Assembly (NCBI RefSeq): GCF_000369045.1
Contig: NZ_KB849786.1
Location: forward strand, 727,906 to 791,905
Length of the DNA: 64,000 bases
Direction of reading: 5' to 3'
Source: Acinetobacter pittii ATCC 19004 = CIP 70.29
GTDB taxonomy: Bacteria > Pseudomonadota > Gammaproteobacteria > Pseudomonadales > Moraxellaceae
Within the stretch, counting starts at the first letter, position 1. Each line of letters opens with the position of its first letter. The notes beneath the pieces were generated by a model. It saw only the letters and a list, made by a program, of their open reading frames with translations, was not told the DNA's origin and searched no databases. Positions 46,417 to 56,059 of this stretch are shown here, in pieces. The position numbers were made by a program, and so were the translations under genes.

Positions 46417-47816
46417 ACTTTAAATTTCTACGTTCTCTTGAAGTACGTATTACATTACTGGTCACGCTCTGTTCTGCCTTAATTTTATGTTCAGTCGGCT
46501 TTATGACCTATTTAGGTATTAACCAGATTTTATTAAAGCAGCAAGATAAAGCTTTAGCAGACAGAATTAATCGTTTGGAAATTTTGCTACAAGATAGCGA
46601 AAATGTAGAGCAAATCATTGCGCGTCCTAAGCTGTATCAAAACATGCTCGGCAACCAAGACAACTTGTTTCTGCTCATCCATAAAGACAAAACTTTAATT
46701 AATATCAATCCGCTCCATATTCAACTGCCTGAGCTTGCACAGCGCGACAGTCTTCAATTTCAAGATTTAGCCAATAACTCATATCCAACGCGTATTGCTT
46801 GGAAAACCATAAAAATTAATAACGAACCTTATCTGCTCATTGCAGGTAAACAGTGGTCGGAACGCATTAATATTCTTTTACCTTTTCAAGAAAGTCTCTT
46901 GATGTATGTGGTCGGGGGCGTGTTTGCAATCTTTGTGCTTTGCATTTTAGCGTGTCATCTTGGTTTAAGATCGCTGCAACAGCTTCGCAAGCAAACTCAT
47001 TCTATTAACGTAAATCAGCTACAGAAACGGTTAAACCTCCCAAATTCACCTTTAGAAGTTGATCTACTTTCAAAAGATATAAACCATATGCTTGAGCGTA
47101 TTGAAAAGGGTTATACCCAGCTCAACCGTTTTTCTGAAGATATTGCACATGAGTTCCGCACACCTTTAAATAATCTGATTGGGCAAACCGAGATTGCTTT
47201 AACTGGCGAACGTTCGGTTGAACAATATGAAGATTTACTGGTTTCTCATTTAGACGATTACCACAGATTAAAACGCATGATTGATAGCATGCTTTTCTTG
47301 GCAAGAGCCGATCAGAAAATGGTGCTTGTAAACAAACAAGAAATAAACGTCCAAGATGTTATAGATGGGCTATGCCAGATTTTTGAATATCAAACCGAGG
47401 AACAAGACTGTCATTTTAGTTTTAACTTAGAAACTCAAAAGTTATTTGCAGACCCAGAGTTATTTCAAAGAGCCGTTTATAACCTGATTTTAAATGCGTT
47501 GGTTCACGGTGGTGACAAGCGAACTATTTATATCGCAACAAAACATAAGATGATTGAGCATAAGCAATGGGTCAGCCTAACTGTGGTAACGGGTGGTATT
47601 TCAATTGCTGAACATCAACTTGAGCATCTTTTTGAAAGATTTTACCAATGCCACTCAAGTCGAAGTGATGAGAATCAAACAGGTGGATTAGGCCTATCGA
47701 TTGTTGCTTCAATTATGGATCTACATCATGGCCGCTATCGAGTTTATAACACGGTTGAGGGTGTGTGCTTTGAGCTTGATTTTCCAGTTGCCGATGCTCT
47801 AAAGAAATACAATTAA
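46413..47816 (+). CDS. heavy-metal/peroxide type sensor histidine kinase (HprS/CusS-like)
   Basis: A 467-residue kinase with two transmembrane helices (about 13-35 and 167-188) and a periplasmic domain of about 130 residues. A HAMP region follows, then the phospho-acceptor His in SEDIAHEFRTPLNNLI and an ATPase domain with NLILNALVHGG (N box) and TGGLGLSIVASI (G2). The usual G1 DxGxG motif is blurred (VVTGGISIAE). It pairs with the regulator encoded just upstream. Confidence 0.9.
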   Translation: MNFKFLRSLEVRITLLVTLCSALILCSVGFMTYLGINQILLKQQDKALADRINRLEILLQDSENVEQIIARPKLYQNMLGNQDNLFLLIHKDKTLININPLHIQLPELAQRDSLQFQDLANNSYPTRIAWKTIKINNEPYLLIAGKQWSERINILLPFQESLLMYVVGGVFAIFVLCILACHLGLRSLQQLRKQTHSINVNQLQKRLNLPNSPLEVDLLSKDINHMLERIEKGYTQLNRFSEDIAHEFRTPLNNLIGQTEIALTGERSVEQYEDLLVSHLDDYHRLKRMIDSMLFLARADQKMVLVNKQEINVQDVIDGLCQIFEYQTEEQDCHFSFNLETQKLFADPELFQRAVYNLILNALVHGGDKRTIYIATKHKMIEHKQWVSLTVVTGGISIAEHQLEHLFERFYQCHSSRSDENQTGGLGLSIVASIMDLHHGRYRVYNTVEGVCFELDFPVADALKKYN

Positions 47817-47912
47817 ATCCTTATTAATGTTGCTTAATTTTTAAAATTCACACTTTGTTCACAGCCCTCTGAAGTATGTTTAAACGTATGAAATAAACAG
47901 AAGAGGGCAATC

Positions 47913-48476
47913 ATGAAATTATTATTTAAATCACTTGTCATCAGCAGTAGCCTTGCAGCGGTCAGTTTAATGCTTCCTTTGAGCACCTTTGCAGACACCA
48001 ATACTAAACCTGTCGCTGTTGATTCTATTGATATTAATAAATACGCAGGTAAGTGGTATGAAATTGCGCATTTACCGATGTTTTTTCAGCGTAATTGTGT
48101 AGCTAATACAACTGCAAACTATTCTATTAACGCGGACAAAACCGTTGGTGTTTTAAATAGCTGTACGACAAAAAAAGGCGAAATGATCTCATCTGAAGGA
48201 GTTGCTTATCCGCAAAATGAAGGCAACAGTAAATTGAAGGTGAGCTTTTTACCTTCTGGTCTTAGATGGATTCCTTTTACAAAAGGCGATTACTGGGTTT
48301 TAAGAGTTGACCCAAATTATCAGGTCGCTTTAGTGGGTGGCCCAAGCCATAAATATTTATGGATTCTTTCTCGTAGCCCTCAACTTGATGAGGCGACATA
48401 TCAATCTTATCTGCAAACCGCAAAAAGCTATGGCTACGACGTTTCTAAACTCGTTAAAACAACACAGTCTAAATAG
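47913..48476 (+). CDS. blc: periplasmic lipocalin (Blc-like)
   Basis: A 187-residue lipocalin. The GxW motif is KYAGKWYEIAHLP and the second block is DYWVLRVDPNYQVALVGGPSHKYLWILSR. Bacterial Blc proteins bind fatty acids or lysophospholipids at the outer membrane. The signal peptide (ending LSTFA) lacks a lipobox cysteine, so unlike E. coli Blc it should be soluble in the periplasm. AGAGGG lies ahead of the ATG. It is next to the lipid-modification operon. Confidence 0.88.
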   Translation: MKLLFKSLVISSSLAAVSLMLPLSTFADTNTKPVAVDSIDINKYAGKWYEIAHLPMFFQRNCVANTTANYSINADKTVGVLNSCTTKKGEMISSEGVAYPQNEGNSKLKVSFLPSGLRWIPFTKGDYWVLRVDPNYQVALVGGPSHKYLWILSRSPQLDEATYQSYLQTAKSYGYDVSKLVKTTQSK

Positions 48477-48594
48477 TGAAATGCTGGTTGCGTAGATGCT
48501 TATATTTATCTCTAATTGAGTGAACTTCACATAAAATTCATTGCGCATTTTCTAAATTAGAACCAAAAGAAATGCTTTAGATCAGGAAGAATCA

Positions 48595-49566
48595 ATGTCT
48601 AAATTTTTTCTGCGCTGGATCGATAGCTGGTCAGATTCAGAAAATGCGCAAGTGGGTGCTTCTAGCGAATATGTCATTGAAAAGAACATTCAATGGTTAA
48701 GAATTATTCCTTTTATTTTATTACATATCGCTTGTTTAGCAGCGTTTTGGGTGGGCATATCTTGGTTTGCTGTGATCTTCATGCTGGGGTTTTATTTTCT
48801 TCGCATGTTTGCAATTACTGCTTTTTTCCACCGCTATCTTTCGCATAAGACTTTTCAGACATCACGTATTGTCCAATTCATTTTTATACTGATCGGAACG
48901 ATGAGTGCACAGCGCGGACCGTTATGGTGGGCAGCACATCACCGTTATCACCATCACTTTACCGACACCGATCAGGACCCGCATTCAGCGAAAGCAGGCT
49001 TCTGGTATTCGCATGTAGGCTGGTTTTTAAATGAGCAGAATTTTGCCACTCGAAAAAAAGTCATTAAAGACTGGTTGAAATATCCAGAGCTGATTTGGCT
49101 AGACCGATTTAGTTTGCCTATTGTGATTTTGACGGCCTTAGCAATTTATGGATTAGGTTCATGGCTTGCGCAACATTTTCCTGAGTTGGGCACCAATGGC
49201 TTACAACTTTTAGTGTGGGGATTTGTGATTTCCACTGTTCTATTAACACATGCAACCTTGTGTATTAATTCACTCGCTCATCGTTATGGCTCACGTGAGT
49301 TTAATACCCCAGATGATAGCCGTAATAATTTTCTACTTTCTTTAATTACCTTGGGTGAAGGATGGCACAACAACCATCACTTTTACGCAGGCAGTGTGCG
49401 ACAAGGCTTTTATTGGTGGCAGATTGATATCACCTTTTATGTGCTTAAACTGATGTCTTTATTTGGTTTGGTGTGGGGACTAAAGCCAGTACCAGACAAG
49501 GTTTATCAATATAAAAAGATTAAAAAACTATCGATAGAAAAAGTTGAAAACGGTGAAGTGTTATGA
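48595..49566 (+). CDS. acyl-CoA/phospholipid fatty-acid desaturase (delta-9 type)
   Basis: A 323-residue integral membrane diiron desaturase. The three histidine boxes are HRYLSH (about 80), HHRYHHH (about 120) and HNNHH (about 262). About four membrane helices surround them. It introduces a cis double bond into acyl chains, giving the substrate for cyclopropane or methyl addition. AGGAAG precedes the ATG. Its stop overlaps the next start (ATGA). It is the first gene of a six-gene operon. Confidence 0.92.
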   Translation: MSKFFLRWIDSWSDSENAQVGASSEYVIEKNIQWLRIIPFILLHIACLAAFWVGISWFAVIFMLGFYFLRMFAITAFFHRYLSHKTFQTSRIVQFIFILIGTMSAQRGPLWWAAHHRYHHHFTDTDQDPHSAKAGFWYSHVGWFLNEQNFATRKKVIKDWLKYPELIWLDRFSLPIVILTALAIYGLGSWLAQHFPELGTNGLQLLVWGFVISTVLLTHATLCINSLAHRYGSREFNTPDDSRNNFLLSLITLGEGWHNNHHFYAGSVRQGFYWWQIDITFYVLKLMSLFGLVWGLKPVPDKVYQYKKIKKLSIEKVENGEVL

Positions 49567-50825
49567 AAATTGCCATTATTGGTTCAGGTATATCTGGACT
49601 TTACGCAGCTTGGAGATTGTCAGAACAACATCAAGTCACTGTGTATGAAAAAAATAACTATTTTGGCGGTCATACTGACACTCACGAGCTAGAGATAGAA
49701 GGCACTAAAGTCGCGGTAGATAGTGGTTTTATTGTGTTTAACGACTATAACTATCCGTTATTTACCGACATGCTTAAAAAATTAGGTGTAGAAACTCAAA
49801 GCAGTGATATGAGTTTCTCGGTGAATAATCTGGTGAGTGGACTTCAATATAATCCTTCAAAAAAATGGTCGCTCTTTGCCCGTCCGCAGAACTTTTTAAA
49901 CCGAAAATTTCTGCAAATGCTCTCAGATTTGCTGCGTTTCTATGATGACAATAAAGATATAGATGTGGCGGATATCGATCCTAATTTATCGATTGAAGAG
50001 TATTTGGACCTTCACAAATATAGTCATGAGTTCCGTTATGAGCATCTTTATCCGATGTGCGGTGCCTTATGGTCGGCACCCGTTGAGCAGGTAGGCCAAA
50101 TTCCATATCGATTTGTCGTGAGCTTTTTTCAGCATCACCGCATGTTGCAGTTAAAAGAGCGGCCGCAATGGCAAACGGTTAAACACGGTTCAGCAAGCTA
50201 TATTCGTGCTATTCAAAAGAATTGCCGATCCATTGAGTGGAAATTTGCAGAAGTAAAAGCTGTGAGCCGTTCACTAGAAACAGTTTTGATCGAAACCGTT
50301 GAAGGGCAAGAGCAATATGACTGGGTGATTTTTGCGAGCCATGCTGACGATAGCCTAAGTTTAATTAAAGATGCGTCGGAGCTTGAACAAGAAATATTAA
50401 GCCAATTTGGTTATCAAGATAATCGAATGGTCGTCCATCGTGATCTTTCAATTATGCCTAAAAGCCGTTTGCAGTGGGCAAGCTGGCATGTACATGTAAC
50501 ACCAAAATCTCAAGTTCAAAACGATGAGTCCGACATACATTATGGTTTTACCTACTGGATGAACAATTTGCAGAATTTACCTTGCGCTACTCAGGTTTTT
50601 TGCACTTTAAATCCGAATATGAAAATCAAAGCCGAAGACATTTTGGTTGAGCGGCAATACCGACATCCCGTATTTGATGCAAAAGCGATTCAAGCTCAAT
50701 CTCGTTGGCACGAAATTAATGGGCAAAATCGTACTTCATTTTGTGGAGCATATTGGGGCTGGGGCTTTCATGAAGATGGTGCCCGTAGTGCAGCACGTGT
50801 TGTTGAGCAACTCTTAGTGTTATAA
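49563..50825 (+). CDS. FAD-dependent amine-oxidase-like oxidoreductase
   Basis: A 420-residue flavoprotein. The N-terminal FAD loop is GSGISGLYAAWRL with YEKNNYFGGHTDT, and the C-terminal FAD region is FCGAYWGWGFHEDGARSA. Proteins of this kind sit beside DUF1365 and CFA-like genes in many proteobacteria, including ChrR-type singlet-oxygen regulons. A role in oxidising or desaturating modified acyl chains is inferred from this association. It begins inside the desaturase stop codon. Confidence 0.85.
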   Translation: MKIAIIGSGISGLYAAWRLSEQHQVTVYEKNNYFGGHTDTHELEIEGTKVAVDSGFIVFNDYNYPLFTDMLKKLGVETQSSDMSFSVNNLVSGLQYNPSKKWSLFARPQNFLNRKFLQMLSDLLRFYDDNKDIDVADIDPNLSIEEYLDLHKYSHEFRYEHLYPMCGALWSAPVEQVGQIPYRFVVSFFQHHRMLQLKERPQWQTVKHGSASYIRAIQKNCRSIEWKFAEVKAVSRSLETVLIETVEGQEQYDWVIFASHADDSLSLIKDASELEQEILSQFGYQDNRMVVHRDLSIMPKSRLQWASWHVHVTPKSQVQNDESDIHYGFTYWMNNLQNLPCATQVFCTLNPNMKIKAEDILVERQYRHPVFDAKAIQAQSRWHEINGQNRTSFCGAYWGWGFHEDGARSAARVVEQLLVL

Positions 50826-50846
50826 GAATAAATAAGGAGCTTTCAA

Positions 50847-51638
50847 ATGTTATTAAATAAACTTGCTATCGCTCCTGCGCTTATTCGTCATCGGCGTTAT
50901 AGCCCTAAACCACATGAGTTTAGATCGACCTTAAATTATTTATGGTTCGATCCAGATCAATTAGTTGATATCACAAAAGATTGTTCACTCTGGTCGACGG
51001 ATCATTGGAATGTATTAAAGCTATCTAAAAATGATTTTTTAAACATGTATCACGGTTCTATAAGGGATAGAGTAGAGAAAGCGATACTGCAAAATAATCA
51101 CTTACATCTTCGGCCAGACTGGCAAATTCGAGTCTTGGCTTTGCCTCGTTGTTTAGGTTTTCGGTTTAATTCGGTCGTATTTTATTTTGTTTTAAATAAA
51201 GCCGGAAAACCGCTCTTTATTCTTAGTGAAATTACCAACACTCCATGGAATGAACGAAAACTCTATATACATGACTGTATAAAACAACAAAGTCAGGTGG
51301 GTGATTATCAGAGTTTTGATTTTAACTTTGAAAAATCATTTCATGTTTCGCCGTTCATGCCCATGCAGTTGACTTACCGTTGGCGATTTAGTTTTTCAGA
51401 TCAGCAGAATGTCATTCACATGCAGCTTTTTGAAGAGCAAAAACAAGTCTTTGATGCCACTATGCGCTTTGAGCTTGTGCCCATCACATTTCCTTCACAG
51501 CAATATCGATATGCTCTTATAAACAGCCTAGCGCCTTTTAAAATGTTGTTTTCAATATATTTAGAGGCATTTAATTTGTGGCGAAAAAAAGTTCCATTTT
51601 ATCGTCATCCTAAAAAGATCAAGGTAGATAAGACATGA
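50847..51638 (+). CDS. DUF1365 family protein
   Basis: A 263-residue soluble protein of the DUF1365 family: RHRRYSPKPHEFRSTLNYLWFD at the start, NSVVFYFVLNKAGKPLFILSEITNTPW in the middle and FHVSPFMPM before a beta-rich part. The function is unknown, but the gene nearly always accompanies an FAD oxidoreductase and a CFA-like methyltransferase. AAGGAG lies ahead of the ATG, and the stop overlaps the next start. Confidence 0.88.
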   Translation: MLLNKLAIAPALIRHRRYSPKPHEFRSTLNYLWFDPDQLVDITKDCSLWSTDHWNVLKLSKNDFLNMYHGSIRDRVEKAILQNNHLHLRPDWQIRVLALPRCLGFRFNSVVFYFVLNKAGKPLFILSEITNTPWNERKLYIHDCIKQQSQVGDYQSFDFNFEKSFHVSPFMPMQLTYRWRFSFSDQQNVIHMQLFEEQKQVFDATMRFELVPITFPSQQYRYALINSLAPFKMLFSIYLEAFNLWRKKVPFYRHPKKIKVDKT

Positions 51639-52834
51639 TAAAAACATTTCTTTATGGTGAAGATGACTCACTACCGTTACTGCTCAAGAGTCTTCTCAAA
51701 CTACGTCATGGACAGATCACTTTTCAGGGCGCGTGGAATGGGACGGTCGGTGAAGTTTCAGACTTACATGCTGTGATTGAAGTTCACAATCCTTTATTGA
51801 TGGATCTTATTTTAAAAAATGGTGTTTTGGGAGCAGCAGAAGGCTACATTCGTGGTGACTGGAGCAGCGAGCACCTTGTCGAGTTGATTCAGATCTTGGC
51901 ACGTAACCGAGCTGTATTAGACCAAATCAACCAGAATATTATTGCTCAAGCGAGCCAGTTTTTTCTTAAAGCTTGGTATCAAAATCGAAAGAATTCTATA
52001 AGTGGTAGCCGTAAAAATATTGCTGAGCACTACGACTTAAGCAACGACTTTTTTAAATTATTTTTAGATCCGTCTTTAATGTATTCGAGCGCCGTTTTTG
52101 AAAATGAAAACATGACACTCGAACAAGCATCTGATTTAAAAAAAGAGATCATTTGTAAAAAGTTAGATTTAAAACCACTAGATCATTTGGTTGAAATTGG
52201 AAGTGGGTGGGGTGGTTTTGCAATTTATGCAGCTCAACATTATGGCTGTAGAGTAACTACCATTACCATTTCACAAGCTCAATATGATGAAGCCGTTACT
52301 CGTGTAAATGAAGCTGGCTTGGCACATCGAATTGATGTGCAACTTAAAGACTACCGTTTGCTCGAAGGTAAGTTCGATAAGCTGGTTTCAATTGAAATGG
52401 TTGAGGCAGTTGGTGCGCAATATTTATCGATATACTTTGATCAATGTAAAGCACTCTTAAAACCGAAAGGTTTGGCATTTATTCAAGCCATTACCATTGA
52501 AGATTTCCGATATAAAAAAGCACTAAATACAGTTGATTATATTAAGCGCTATATTTTTCCTGGTAGCTTTATCCCTAGCATAAGTGTATTGACTCAAACC
52601 GCCTCTGAGAGTGGTTTAAGGTTGAAGCATTTAAATGATATTGGTTTAAGTTATGCGCAAACAATTCATCACTGGCGAGCACGGTTTTTAACCGCACGAG
52701 AAGAAGTATTGGCTCTGGGGTTCGATGAAAACTTCATTCGCATGTGGGATTTTTATTTATGTTATTGCGAAGGTGGTTTTAAAGAAGGCGTGATAAGCAA
52801 TGTTCACTTGTTGTTTGAAAGTACCAGTTACTGA
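51635..52834 (+). CDS. cfa: cyclopropane-fatty-acyl-phospholipid synthase
   Basis: A 399-residue SAM-dependent enzyme that adds a methylene bridge to cis double bonds in membrane phospholipids. An N-terminal lipid-binding domain (1-125) precedes the methyltransferase domain. ENIAEHYDLSNDFF is the family entry block, VEIGSGWGGFAIYAA binds SAM, and VSIEMVEAVGAQY and RYIFPGSFIPS follow. A second, shorter relative lies two genes downstream, so product specificity (cyclopropane versus methyl) is uncertain for each. Confidence 0.9.
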   Translation: MIKTFLYGEDDSLPLLLKSLLKLRHGQITFQGAWNGTVGEVSDLHAVIEVHNPLLMDLILKNGVLGAAEGYIRGDWSSEHLVELIQILARNRAVLDQINQNIIAQASQFFLKAWYQNRKNSISGSRKNIAEHYDLSNDFFKLFLDPSLMYSSAVFENENMTLEQASDLKKEIICKKLDLKPLDHLVEIGSGWGGFAIYAAQHYGCRVTTITISQAQYDEAVTRVNEAGLAHRIDVQLKDYRLLEGKFDKLVSIEMVEAVGAQYLSIYFDQCKALLKPKGLAFIQAITIEDFRYKKALNTVDYIKRYIFPGSFIPSISVLTQTASESGLRLKHLNDIGLSYAQTIHHWRARFLTAREEVLALGFDENFIRMWDFYLCYCEGGFKEGVISNVHLLFESTSY

Positions 52835-52863
52835 CTCAAACCGCTCAAGTAAGGAGACTGTTC

Positions 52864-53643
52864 ATGTTTTGGAATTTACTGATTCTAGATTTAATGATCA
52901 TGTTGCTGAGCTGGTTACTTGCCACTCTAAATGGCCGAGCTGGAATTGTAGATGCTGCATGGAGTTTCTGTCTGGCAGTAAACATTATCGTGTCTTCTTT
53001 ACTCATTTCAGTTGCTCCAGTTGAAGTGCGTCTTTTTATCGGTATTTTTAGCGGCTTATGGTTTTTAAGATTGTTTTGGCATCTGTTAAGACGTTATCAA
53101 TCTGAACAAAAAGAAGATGGCCGTTACGCGAGCATGCGTAAAGCGATGGGTAAGTTTCAGCATATTGGCTTTTTATTCTTTTTTATCTTTCAAACACTTT
53201 TAGTGCTTTTGTTCTTTTTGCCGATGTGGACGCTACTCAATGTAGAGGCAATTGAATGGAGTAGTGGATATAAAGTCGCTTTAGTAATTGCAGCTGTCAT
53301 CATGGCAATTGCTTTTATTGGAGAGCAGCTCGCTGATCAGCAGTTATACCGATTTAAATTAAATCCAGATCATCATGGCAAAACCATGGATCAGGGTTTA
53401 TGGCGTTATTCACGTCACCCCAATTATTTTTTTGAATGGTTGCATTGGTTTGCCTATCCAATTATTGGTTTAGCGGCAGGCCAATATGTATTGTGGATTT
53501 ATCCGTTACTTATGTGGCTATTTTTATATTACGTCACGGGTATTCCATTTAGTGAAAAACAAGCAATTAAAAGTCGCGGTCAAAATTATCTTGATTATCA
53601 ACAAAAAACATCAATGTTTATTCCGCGAAAACCCAAAAAATAG
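52864..53643 (+). CDS. DUF1295 steroid-5-alpha-reductase-like membrane protein
   Basis: A 259-residue protein with six or seven membrane helices. The C-terminal signature RYSRHPNYFFEWLHWFAYP is that of DUF1295 and the related isoprenylcysteine methyltransferase and steroid reductase families, which bind a nucleotide or SAM cofactor there. Reduction of an enone-like or methylene intermediate in lipids is an inference from its place between two CFA-type genes. AAGGAGA precedes the ATG; the next gene starts 8 bp after its stop. Confidence 0.87.
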   Translation: MFWNLLILDLMIMLLSWLLATLNGRAGIVDAAWSFCLAVNIIVSSLLISVAPVEVRLFIGIFSGLWFLRLFWHLLRRYQSEQKEDGRYASMRKAMGKFQHIGFLFFFIFQTLLVLLFFLPMWTLLNVEAIEWSSGYKVALVIAAVIMAIAFIGEQLADQQLYRFKLNPDHHGKTMDQGLWRYSRHPNYFFEWLHWFAYPIIGLAAGQYVLWIYPLLMWLFLYYVTGIPFSEKQAIKSRGQNYLDYQQKTSMFIPRKPKK

Positions 53644-53651
53644 GTGCGCAT

Positions 53652-54698
53652 ATGGATTTTATTGTTCATCAGTCTTTGAAAATTGTTGAAAGTGGTGTGA
53701 TTCCAGATCATGCAATTCGAGCTGCAATTCGTGCTTTAAGTAAAAAGCGCTTAATCCAAGAAGGCCGTTATGACCCTGAGCAAGGAGCGCAGCGCTACAT
53801 GGATGTGCTTAATATGCTGAAGAAGAGCGAAATCGCGGTTGAAACGGATAAGGCAAACGAGCAGCACTATGAATTGCCGACCGAGTTTTTTCAGGCGGTG
53901 CTTGGAAAAAGACTCAAATATAGTGCGTGTTATTTTCCGACTAAAACAACAACTTTAGATCAGGCAGAAGAGTTGGCTCTTCAGCTTTATTGTGAAAGAG
54001 CACAACTTAAAAACGGTCAACAGATTTTAGAGTTAGGCTGTGGTTGGGGCTCTTTAACTTTGTGGATGGCAGAAAACTATCCAGGCTCACAGATTACGGC
54101 TGTTTCAAATTCTGCAACTCAGAAAAAGCATATTCTTCGGCAAGCAGAATTGAGAGGTTTAACCAATGTTGAAGTGCTTACCTGTGATGTGAATGTACTT
54201 GACTTAGACCAAGACAAGTTTGATCGTGTTGTATCGGTCGAAATGTTTGAACACGTTCGTAATTACCAACGTCTTTTTGAAAAAATTCAGGGCTGGTTAA
54301 AAGCAGACGGCTTACTTTGGTGTCATATTTTTTGCCATCGCTTTTTACATTATCCTTTTGAAGTAAAATCAGATTATGATTGGATGTCCAAGTATTTCTT
54401 TACTGGCGGTTTAATGCCTTCGACTTCGACTTTTTTGCATTTTCAAGAGCATTTAGAGTTGGCTCAACAGTGGCAGTGGTCGGGTGAGCACTATATGAGA
54501 ACGGCAAATGCTTGGCTTGATAACATGGATAACCAAGAAGTCGAACTGAAGCCCCTGTTTAAAAAAATCTATGGAAAAGATGCCAATATTTGGTGGCAAC
54601 GCTGGCGTATTTTCTTCATGGCTTGTGCTGAGTTATTTGGTTTTGAGCAAGGTCAAGAATGGGTCATTGGTCACTTTTTATTTAAAAAGCGATCATAG
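53652..54698 (+). CDS. second CFA-like SAM-dependent methyltransferase
   Basis: A 348-residue methyltransferase of the cyclopropane synthase superfamily, lacking the N-terminal lipid-binding domain of the enzyme encoded at 51635-52834. HYELPTEFFQAVLG is the entry block and LELGCGWGSLTLWMA binds SAM. VVSVEMFEHVRNYQ and FTGGLMPSTST match the family more loosely. This shorter type is close to coclaurine-N-methyltransferase-like and fatty-acid methyltransferases. A methyl-transfer step distinct from cyclopropanation is likely. It is followed 32 bp later by the kinase gene. Confidence 0.87.
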   Translation: MDFIVHQSLKIVESGVIPDHAIRAAIRALSKKRLIQEGRYDPEQGAQRYMDVLNMLKKSEIAVETDKANEQHYELPTEFFQAVLGKRLKYSACYFPTKTTTLDQAEELALQLYCERAQLKNGQQILELGCGWGSLTLWMAENYPGSQITAVSNSATQKKHILRQAELRGLTNVEVLTCDVNVLDLDQDKFDRVVSVEMFEHVRNYQRLFEKIQGWLKADGLLWCHIFCHRFLHYPFEVKSDYDWMSKYFFTGGLMPSTSTFLHFQEHLELAQQWQWSGEHYMRTANAWLDNMDNQEVELKPLFKKIYGKDANIWWQRWRIFFMACAELFGFEQGQEWVIGHFLFKKRS

Positions 54699-54730
54699 TA
54701 ATTTCTATAGCCTATCCCGGCGATAAAGAT

Positions 54731-56059
54731 ATGATAAAAACTCGACATGATGGCAAAGCGAGTCATCCATTAGCCCAAATGTTCAATCGATATTACTGGT
54801 TGCAGATTGGTCTGATTGCATTATCGATCGTGGTCGGGTTGGCTTGTAGTGCTTGGGTGATTAAGGGCTCTTTACTTAAAACCGCTTTAGAACAGGAAAT
54901 GGAGCATTACTGGTTACGCATAGAACGTAATCCAAATGCTGATTTACCAGATACTAAAAATTTATATGGATATCGGTGGAATACACAGGCCGCGCCTCAA
55001 CCTTTTCGGGGCATGCATTTAGAGAGTGGCGTGCACCGAGTATTCGTTGATGGTAAAGAACGAATGACGGTCTATGGTGAGCGTAATGGTCAGCATGTTC
55101 TATTGGTATTTGGCGAAAGCAATGTTAATAAGCTGATCTGGTTATTTGGTCTTGCTCCACTGATGTTCAGCTTATCTGTTCTATATAGCTTTTTGTGGTG
55201 GTCAAACCGAAGAGCAAGACGCTATTTTTCTCCAATTACGCGCTTAGCGAACGCTTTAGAAAATATTGATTGGGCACATCAAGATACTCAGGCATCTCCT
55301 TTTAGAGATATTAATACCAATGGCAACATGGAAGCCGAATATCTCAAACAAGCTTTAGAAAAATATCATCAAGTTTTAAGTGATTTTATTCGACGTGAAA
55401 GAGAATTTACTGGAGATGTGAGCCATGAGTTACGCACTCCACTCACCATTTTGAAAGGTAATGTACAACTGTGTCAGGCGAAATACGGAGACGATAAATC
55501 CTTAGTCCGTCTTCATAACACAATTGAAGATATGCAGCTGCTCGTTGATACCTTACTTGCGATTGCACGTAATACGGTACAGAGCTTGCCATCTGAGAAA
55601 AATTTATTATCGAAAACGGTAAAGGATCTTGTTGAAAGTTTAGAAGCGGTAAGTGCAGGTAAAGGGATACAAATTAATATTCAACCTGATGTTTCTGAGC
55701 AGCCACGTTGGTTATATCCTTCGATGACTCAAATGGTTTTAGGTAATATTTTACGTAATGCCCTGAACTATTCTCAAGGCTCACAAATCGACATTATTCA
55801 ACAAAAAAACAGCCTGATTATTGCAGATAATGGAATTGGAATTTCTTTACCTAACGATGTAAAGGTGCAAGAGCTAAGCGACACACAACTTTCCTTAAAG
55901 GCTAAAGGCCATGGAATTGGTTTGCAATTGGTACAAAAGCTTTGCAAACAACTAGGATGGAGAGTGGAGCTGTTTGATCGACAATATTATTTAACCACTC
56001 ATCCTGAACTCGATTTGGAGCCAACCACAGGCTTAATTGTTGTGGTCTATTTAAGTTAA
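54731..56059 (+). CDS. sensor histidine kinase at the end of the lipid operon
   Basis: A 442-residue kinase. Two membrane helices (about 26-48 and 134-156) enclose a periplasmic loop of about 85 residues, with no sensor family that I recognise. The phospho-acceptor is in TGDVSHELRTPLTIL. The ATPase domain has GNILRNALNYS (N box), IADNGIGI (G1) and KGHGIGLQLVQ (G2). It follows the lipid genes on the same strand and overlaps tail to tail with the response regulator gene on the other strand by four bases, so its partner is very probably that regulator. Confidence 0.9.
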   Translation: MIKTRHDGKASHPLAQMFNRYYWLQIGLIALSIVVGLACSAWVIKGSLLKTALEQEMEHYWLRIERNPNADLPDTKNLYGYRWNTQAAPQPFRGMHLESGVHRVFVDGKERMTVYGERNGQHVLLVFGESNVNKLIWLFGLAPLMFSLSVLYSFLWWSNRRARRYFSPITRLANALENIDWAHQDTQASPFRDINTNGNMEAEYLKQALEKYHQVLSDFIRREREFTGDVSHELRTPLTILKGNVQLCQAKYGDDKSLVRLHNTIEDMQLLVDTLLAIARNTVQSLPSEKNLLSKTVKDLVESLEAVSAGKGIQINIQPDVSEQPRWLYPSMTQMVLGNILRNALNYSQGSQIDIIQQKNSLIIADNGIGISLPNDVKVQELSDTQLSLKAKGHGIGLQLVQKLCKQLGWRVELFDRQYYLTTHPELDLEPTTGLIVVVYLS

